Below are positions 60,206-64,000 of a stretch of 64,000 bases of DNA, one piece after another (position 1 is the first letter of the stretch; each line of letters begins with the position of its first letter). The position numbers were made by a program, and so were the translations under genes. Location: the NCBI RefSeq assembly GCF_905175375.1, contig NZ_CAJIMS010000001.1, positions 3,100,001-3,164,000 on the forward strand, read 5' to 3'. The DNA is from Chryseobacterium aquaeductus (GTDB lineage Bacteria; Bacteroidota; Bacteroidia; Flavobacteriales; Weeksellaceae). A model generated the notes under the pieces. The model worked only from the letters and a program-made list of their open reading frames with translations. It had not been told where the DNA came from and made no database searches.

Positions 60206-62995
60206 ATGACTCCAATTACAGAAATAGATATAAAAAAACAGGTTTTCGTTAAAAATGCACATCTTAACAACCTGAAACACATCGATGTATTAATTCCGAA
60301 AAATAAATTAATCGTCATCACAGGAGTTTCCGGAAGCGGAAAATCTTCTCTGGCATTCGACACCATTTATGCTGAGGGACAAAGACGTTATGTTGAAAGT
60401 TTGAGTTCTTATGCGCGTCAGTTTTTAGGGAAACTTGAAAAACCTAAAGTTGACGACATCAAAGGTTTAGCACCATCGATAGCCATTCAGCAGAAAGTAA
60501 TTTCTTCTAATCCGCGTTCTACGGTAGGAACTTCTACAGAAATTTATGATTACATGAAACTTCTTTTTGCGAGAATCGGGAAAACTTTTTCTCCGGTTTC
60601 AGGTGATGAAGTGAAAAAAGATTCGGTTTCTGATGTGATCGACTACATCAAATCGGCAAATAGTGAAACAGCGTTTTTACTTACTGTTCCTTTGCAATAT
60701 GATATTGAAAATTTTACTGAAAATTTAAATATTCTGAAACTCGCAGGTTTTACAAGACTTGAAGTGAACGGAAACGTTGCAGGAATTGAAGATCTTGAAA
60801 GTTTCGGTTTTGCACCTTCAAAGGAGATGATCATTAATCTGGTCATCGACCGTTTTTCTTATGAAGACGATGAAAGTTTTCTTCAGCGTTTGGCAGATTC
60901 TATTCAGATGGCTTTCTATGAAGGTCGCGGATATTGTTCGTTAAAAAATATAGAAACAGGAGAAAAGAAGGATTTCTCTAATAAATTTGAATTGGATGGA
61001 CTTGAATTTCTGGAACCAAACGTTCATTTTTTTAGTTTTAATAATCCTTACGGCGCTTGTCCGACTTGTGAAGGTTACGGAAAAGTGATCGGAATTGATG
61101 AAGATTTGGTGATCCCCAATAAAGCATTATCTGTTTTTGAAGACACCGTTGCTTCCTGGAAAGGTGAAACAATGAGCGAATGGAAAAAAGATTTTATTAA
61201 AAAAGCCAAAGACTTCCCTATTCATAAGCCCTATCATCAATTAACCAAAGAACAGAAAAATTACCTTTGGAAAGGTGATGGCAGCAAAACATTTCCTTCT
61301 TTGAATAATTTCTTCAATATGTTGGAGGAAAATTTATATAAAATTCAGTATCGTGTAATGTTGTCCCGTTATCGTGGAAAAACGCTTTGTCCGACCTGCG
61401 AAGGTCTGCGTCTGCGTGAAGAAACAACGTGGGTGAAAATAGACGGTCACAATATCCAATCGATGATAGAGCTTCCTCTGGATGAGTTGTCGCCGATGAT
61501 CAACAGCCTGAAACTGTCTCAGCATGATAAAGATATTGCTAAAAGATTATTATACGAAATCACTACCCGACTTGAATTTTTACTGAAAGTCGGTTTAGGA
61601 TATTTATCGATCAACAGAACATCCAATACGCTTTCCGGTGGTGAAAGTCAGAGGATTAATCTCGCAACAAGTTTGGGAAGTTCTTTGGTGGGTTCTATTT
61701 ATATTTTAGACGAACCTTCCATCGGATTACATTCAAGAGACACAGAAAATTTAATCGGAGTTTTAAAAAATCTTCGTGACTTAGGAAACACAGTAATTGT
61801 TGTTGAGCACGATGAAGATGTGATGAGAGCTGCAGATTACATCATTGATATTGGTCCCGAAGCAGGTTATCTCGGTGGCGAATTGGTTTTTGCAGGTGAT
61901 TATAAGGAATTAAAGGATGCCGATACACTGACTTCAAAATATCTCACAGGCAGACTAGAAATTAAAGTTCCGGAAAAGCGCAGAAAAGCAAAAGAATTTA
62001 TTCATATCAAAGGCGCAAGAACTAATAATCTTAAAAATATTGATGTAGACGTTCCTTTAGAAAGTCTGGTGGTAATTTCCGGAGTTTCGGGAAGTGGAAA
62101 ATCTACTCTGATGAAAGAAATTCTGACGAATGATATTCAGATTCAGCTCGGAATGGGAGGAAAAAAAGGAGATTATGATTCTGTGGAATTTCCAAAAAAA
62201 TTAGTCAAAAACATTGAGTTGATCGACCAAAATCCTATCGGAAAATCATCACGTTCAAATCCTGTAACTTATCTCAAGGCGTATGACGACATTAGAGATT
62301 TGTATTCTAAGCAGAAAGTTTCAAAAATGATGGGTTATAAGCCTAAACATTTTTCTTTCAATGTAGATGGCGGAAGGTGTGACGAATGTAAAGGTGAAGG
62401 CGTTATTAATGTTTCGATGCAGTTTATGGCAGATATTGAGCTGGAATGTGAGGTTTGCAAAGGAACTCGTTTCAAAAGCGAAATTCTTGAAGTAAGATTT
62501 GACGAAAAAAATATTTCTGATATTCTTCACATGACCGTCGACGAATCTTTAGCATTTTTCAAAGAAAATAAAGAAGATAAAATCGTTACAAAACTCACTC
62601 CGCTTCAGGAAGTTGGCTTGGGATACCTGCAGCTTGGGCAAAGCTCTTCTACCCTTTCCGGTGGTGAAGCACAGCGTGTGAAACTGGCCTCATTTCTTGT
62701 AAAAGGTGCGACCACAGACAAGACGTTGTTTATTTTTGACGAGCCATCTACAGGATTGCATTTTCATGATATTCAGAAATTATTAAAATCTCTTCAGGCT
62801 CTTATCGAACTTGGGCATTCGGTAATTGTCATCGAACACCAACCCGATATTATGAAGTCTGCCGATCATATTATCGACATAGGTCCGGAAGCAGGAAAGT
62901 ACGGCGGAGAAATAGTTTTTGCAGGTACACCAGAAGATTTAGCGAAAAATAAAAAATCGCATACTGCGAAGTATATTGCAGAGAAACTTGGTTAA
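60206..62995 (+). CDS. uvrA: Excinuclease ABC subunit A
   Basis: UvrA is the damage-recognition ATPase of nucleotide excision repair and loads UvrB on DNA. The 929-residue length is usual. First Walker A GVSGSGKSS (40-48) is followed by AFDTIYAEGQRRYVESLSS; zinc modules are CPTCEGYG, CPTCEGLRLR, CDECKGEG and CEVCKGTR; signatures LSGGESQR and LSGGEAQR, with Walker B regions YILDEPSIGLHS and FIFDEPSTGLHF. It stands alone with its own promoter box and is followed by a hairpin and small-ORF region. Confidence 0.98.
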   Translation: MTPITEIDIKKQVFVKNAHLNNLKHIDVLIPKNKLIVITGVSGSGKSSLAFDTIYAEGQRRYVESLSSYARQFLGKLEKPKVDDIKGLAPSIAIQQKVISSNPRSTVGTSTEIYDYMKLLFARIGKTFSPVSGDEVKKDSVSDVIDYIKSANSETAFLLTVPLQYDIENFTENLNILKLAGFTRLEVNGNVAGIEDLESFGFAPSKEMIINLVIDRFSYEDDESFLQRLADSIQMAFYEGRGYCSLKNIETGEKKDFSNKFELDGLEFLEPNVHFFSFNNPYGACPTCEGYGKVIGIDEDLVIPNKALSVFEDTVASWKGETMSEWKKDFIKKAKDFPIHKPYHQLTKEQKNYLWKGDGSKTFPSLNNFFNMLEENLYKIQYRVMLSRYRGKTLCPTCEGLRLREETTWVKIDGHNIQSMIELPLDELSPMINSLKLSQHDKDIAKRLLYEITTRLEFLLKVGLGYLSINRTSNTLSGGESQRINLATSLGSSLVGSIYILDEPSIGLHSRDTENLIGVLKNLRDLGNTVIVVEHDEDVMRAADYIIDIGPEAGYLGGELVFAGDYKELKDADTLTSKYLTGRLEIKVPEKRRKAKEFIHIKGARTNNLKNIDVDVPLESLVVISGVSGSGKSTLMKEILTNDIQIQLGMGGKKGDYDSVEFPKKLVKNIELIDQNPIGKSSRSNPVTYLKAYDDIRDLYSKQKVSKMMGYKPKHFSFNVDGGRCDECKGEGVINVSMQFMADIELECEVCKGTRFKSEILEVRFDEKNISDILHMTVDESLAFFKENKEDKIVTKLTPLQEVGLGYLQLGQSSSTLSGGEAQRVKLASFLVKGATTDKTLFIFDEPSTGLHFHDIQKLLKSLQALIELGHSVIVIEHQPDIMKSADHIIDIGPEAGKYGGEIVFAGTPEDLAKNKKSHTAKYIAEKLG

Positions 62996-63002
62996 TGAAA
63001 CA

Positions 63003-63026
63003 TTATCCACAAAAAAATGTGGATAA
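63003..63026. promoter_or_regulatory. Inverted pair of DnaA-box sequences
   Basis: TTATCCACA (63003-63011), loop AAAAAA, TGTGGATAA (63018-63026). Both arms equal the DnaA-box consensus TTATNCACA and together form a 9-bp hairpin, 8 bases after uvrA. It could also be a hairpin for the uvrA transcript, but it lacks a T tract. Confidence 0.55.
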
Positions 63027-63099
63027 AATGTGAATTTTAACATTTAATTCATCTTGCGTATTAAAATTATTCTTACATTTACTATGTAATAAAACTGAA

Positions 63100-63162
63100 A
63101 TGAAATCAATTTTTGCTCTCTTCGTTTTCGAAATTGCAATTAAATTTGAAATAAAAATTTAA
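63100..63162 (+). CDS. Candidate 20-residue small ORF
   Basis: ATG 63100 opens a 20-codon hydrophobic ORF (MKSIFALFVFEIAIKFEIKI) whose TAA overlaps the 5' arm of a terminator. A -7-like TACATTTA at 63075-63082 with a TTG 17 bases upstream could be its promoter. It may be a real microprotein or a non-coding transcript. No homology can be stated. Confidence 0.4.
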   Translation: MKSIFALFVFEIAIKFEIKI

Positions 63163-63190
63163 GCACAGCATCGTCGGCTGTGCTTTTTTG
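63161..63190 (+). terminator. Terminator after the 20-residue ORF
   Basis: AAGCACAGC (63161-63169) and GCTGTGCTT (63177-63185), 7-base loop, followed by a T tract. Confidence 0.85.
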
Positions 63191-63228
63191 TTGTTGTCTA
63201 ATTTAAAAAAAAATGAGATCTATCTACT

Positions 63229-63261
63229 GAATCTGCTTCTAAAGGGCAGATTCTTTTTTTT
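63229..63261 (+). terminator. Second terminator, overlapping the endonuclease V-like stop
   Basis: GAATCTGC (63229-63236) and GCAGATTC (63246-63253) pair around a 9-base loop and are followed by eight T on the plus strand. It backs up the terminator at 63161. Confidence 0.75.
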
Positions 63262-63761
63262 AGTATTCTCGGGTCAACTGATCAAGCTTTTTCAGTAAAG
63301 TTGGTATTCTGTAAGATCCTTGCATTTGCTCTATTTTAGGTTTGATGTCATCCACATCAATTCCTATTGCTGTTAGAAACAAAGGGTTTTTACTTTCGCC
63401 CCGGTATATTTCGTCGTTTAGAATCTGGCGATGAAAATTCATTTTTGGCAATACCAGCGATTGGATATTTTTTGTAAAGAGCTTCATAAAGATAGCCTCC
63501 AAGACCTATTTTTCCATCATTATTTAATGTAACGTAGCCGTCTACAATAATTATATCTTCAGATTTTAATTCAATCTCTTTTAGTAAACTCAAAATGCAG
63601 GGCAATTCTCTTTTATAAAATGCTCCACTTTCATAATCTGCGTTTATAATGGTTTTTTCTTTAAAAATTTCTTGCTCCTGAGCAGATGCCCAATCTTCAA
63701 ATGCAAGACAAACTGTGAGTGCAAAGTCAGGATAGTAATAAGTATCAAATGCGTAAATCAT
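63260..63761 (-). pseudogene. Endonuclease V-like gene, frameshifted
   Basis: Two frames together make one protein of about 167 residues. The first (63390-63761) reads MIYAFDTYYYPDFALT, GAFYKRELPCILSLL, IIIVDGYVTLNNDGKIGLGGYLYEALYKKYPIAGIAKNEF. The second (63260-63502 frame) continues HRQILNDEIYRGESKNPLFLTAIGID, MQGSYRIPTLLKKLDQLTREY. These match endonuclease V-like proteins, which cut deaminated DNA or RNA. The switch needs removal of one base in an A4 run (T4 on the coding strand) at 63434-63437. The remainder is intact, so the mutation is recent or is a sequencing error. Its ATG overlaps the VOC stop by 4 bases. Confidence 0.8.
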
Positions 63762-64000
63762 CCTTTACTATTACTGAAAAACTCCCCGAAATGCCATAAA
63801 ATTCCTGACGGATCATGCAGGAAACATTCTTTCCCCCAATCCATTGTTTTTACCGGACTCAATTTTGCGTCAATGTATTTTTCAGTAAGATTTAATGATA
63901 AAAGTTCGTTGTAAAACGCATCAGTATTTTCAACTTCCATAAAGATCATGGTATTTTCTATCCATTCTTTTGCGTAATAATCCTGGAGATAAAAAGCAAT
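63758..64000 (-). CDS. VOC/glyoxalase-family protein (5' end missing)
   Basis: The last 80 codons of a VOC-fold protein enter from the right edge. The in-frame sequence includes EWIENTMIFMEVENTDAFYNELL, KLSPVKTMDWGKECFLHDPSGILWHFGEF, where the H-D-P-S-G-x-L-W motif is typical of the second beta-alpha-beta-beta-beta unit and contributes metal or ligand residues. No ATG in the window is a likely start; the frame is open to the edge. Its TGA overlaps the endonuclease V-like ATG (ATGA), implying a shared transcript. Confidence 0.85.
   Translation of the reverse strand: MAFYLQDYYAKEWIENTMIFMEVENTDAFYNELLSLNLTEKYIDAKLSPVKTMDWGKECFLHDPSGILWHFGEFFSNSKG

Noticed and set aside
62996..63260. Chromosomal replication origin
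   Set aside because: Only two DnaA boxes, no dnaA or dnaN nearby and no skew data; retained only as a regulatory-site finding.

Overview
The window looks like a chromosomal segment of a flavobacterium close to Chryseobacterium (Bacteroidota, Weeksellaceae). The evidence is AT-rich DNA, promoters with a TAnnTTTG -7 box, no obvious Shine-Dalgarno sequences, a PorQ type IX secretion protein, a TamL-type lipid-anchored Omp85 protein, a fused CcsB-CcsA cytochrome c maturation protein, DUF2490 and four-helix-bundle proteins. The genus is an inference from gene content; no 16S rRNA gene is present. There is no CRISPR array, prophage or intact insertion sequence. Most of the window is core metabolism and cell-envelope genes, with a few small accessory insertions.

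Layout. (1) 1-6460, minus strand: the histidine operon hisGDCBHAF (hisF cut by the left edge). It is preceded by a complete attenuator: a textbook promoter, a 15-residue leader peptide with four His codons in HHYHH, an antiterminator arm and a terminator. (2) 6460-11361, minus: dapD, then a GT87-type membrane protein, a GT2 glycosyltransferase, a polysaccharide deacetylase and a GT4 glycosyltransferase, an apparent glycan-assembly operon. (3) 11473-13384: NlpC/P60 lipoprotein, a Bacteroidota-type protein of unknown function, a small lipoprotein and tRNA-Ala(GGC). (4) 13590-19867, minus: regulator, MFP, RND and TolC-type genes of a tripartite efflux pump, with a palindromic operator in its promoter. 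(5) 19948-26030: GNAT, DUF2007, a lysine-to-aminoadipate catabolic pair (ALDH and lysine 6-transaminase), small proteins and an SPFH protein. (6) 26041-34418: CcsBA, then divergent ftsK-lolA-lptF/G. (7) 34533-41208: orphan exported proteins, pyrH-frr, porQ-cmk and a YtxH/holin-like cluster. (8) 41209-49062: TrmH-type methyltransferase and tamL (starts overlapping divergently), SanA-like protein, ferredoxin reductase, TlpA-like lipoprotein, FecCD-type ABC transporter. (9) 49089-55730: a MarR-controlled beta-oxidation operon (regulator, HADH-ECH fusion, thiolase, acyl-CoA dehydrogenase) interrupted by a four-helix-bundle cassette with repeat flanks. (10) 55780-64000: DUF805, an HD hydrolase, TonB receptor with DUF2490, uvrA, a frameshifted endonuclease V-like gene and a truncated VOC gene.

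The most informative non-coding signals are the his attenuator, the operator palindromes upstream of the two MarR-like regulators, an isolated small transcription unit with a 20-codon ORF after uvrA, a pair of inverted DnaA-box sequences, and an orphan terminator between the TonB receptor gene and uvrA. I see no complete novel defence or mobile system; the best candidates for new biology are these small regulatory units and the unassigned exported proteins.
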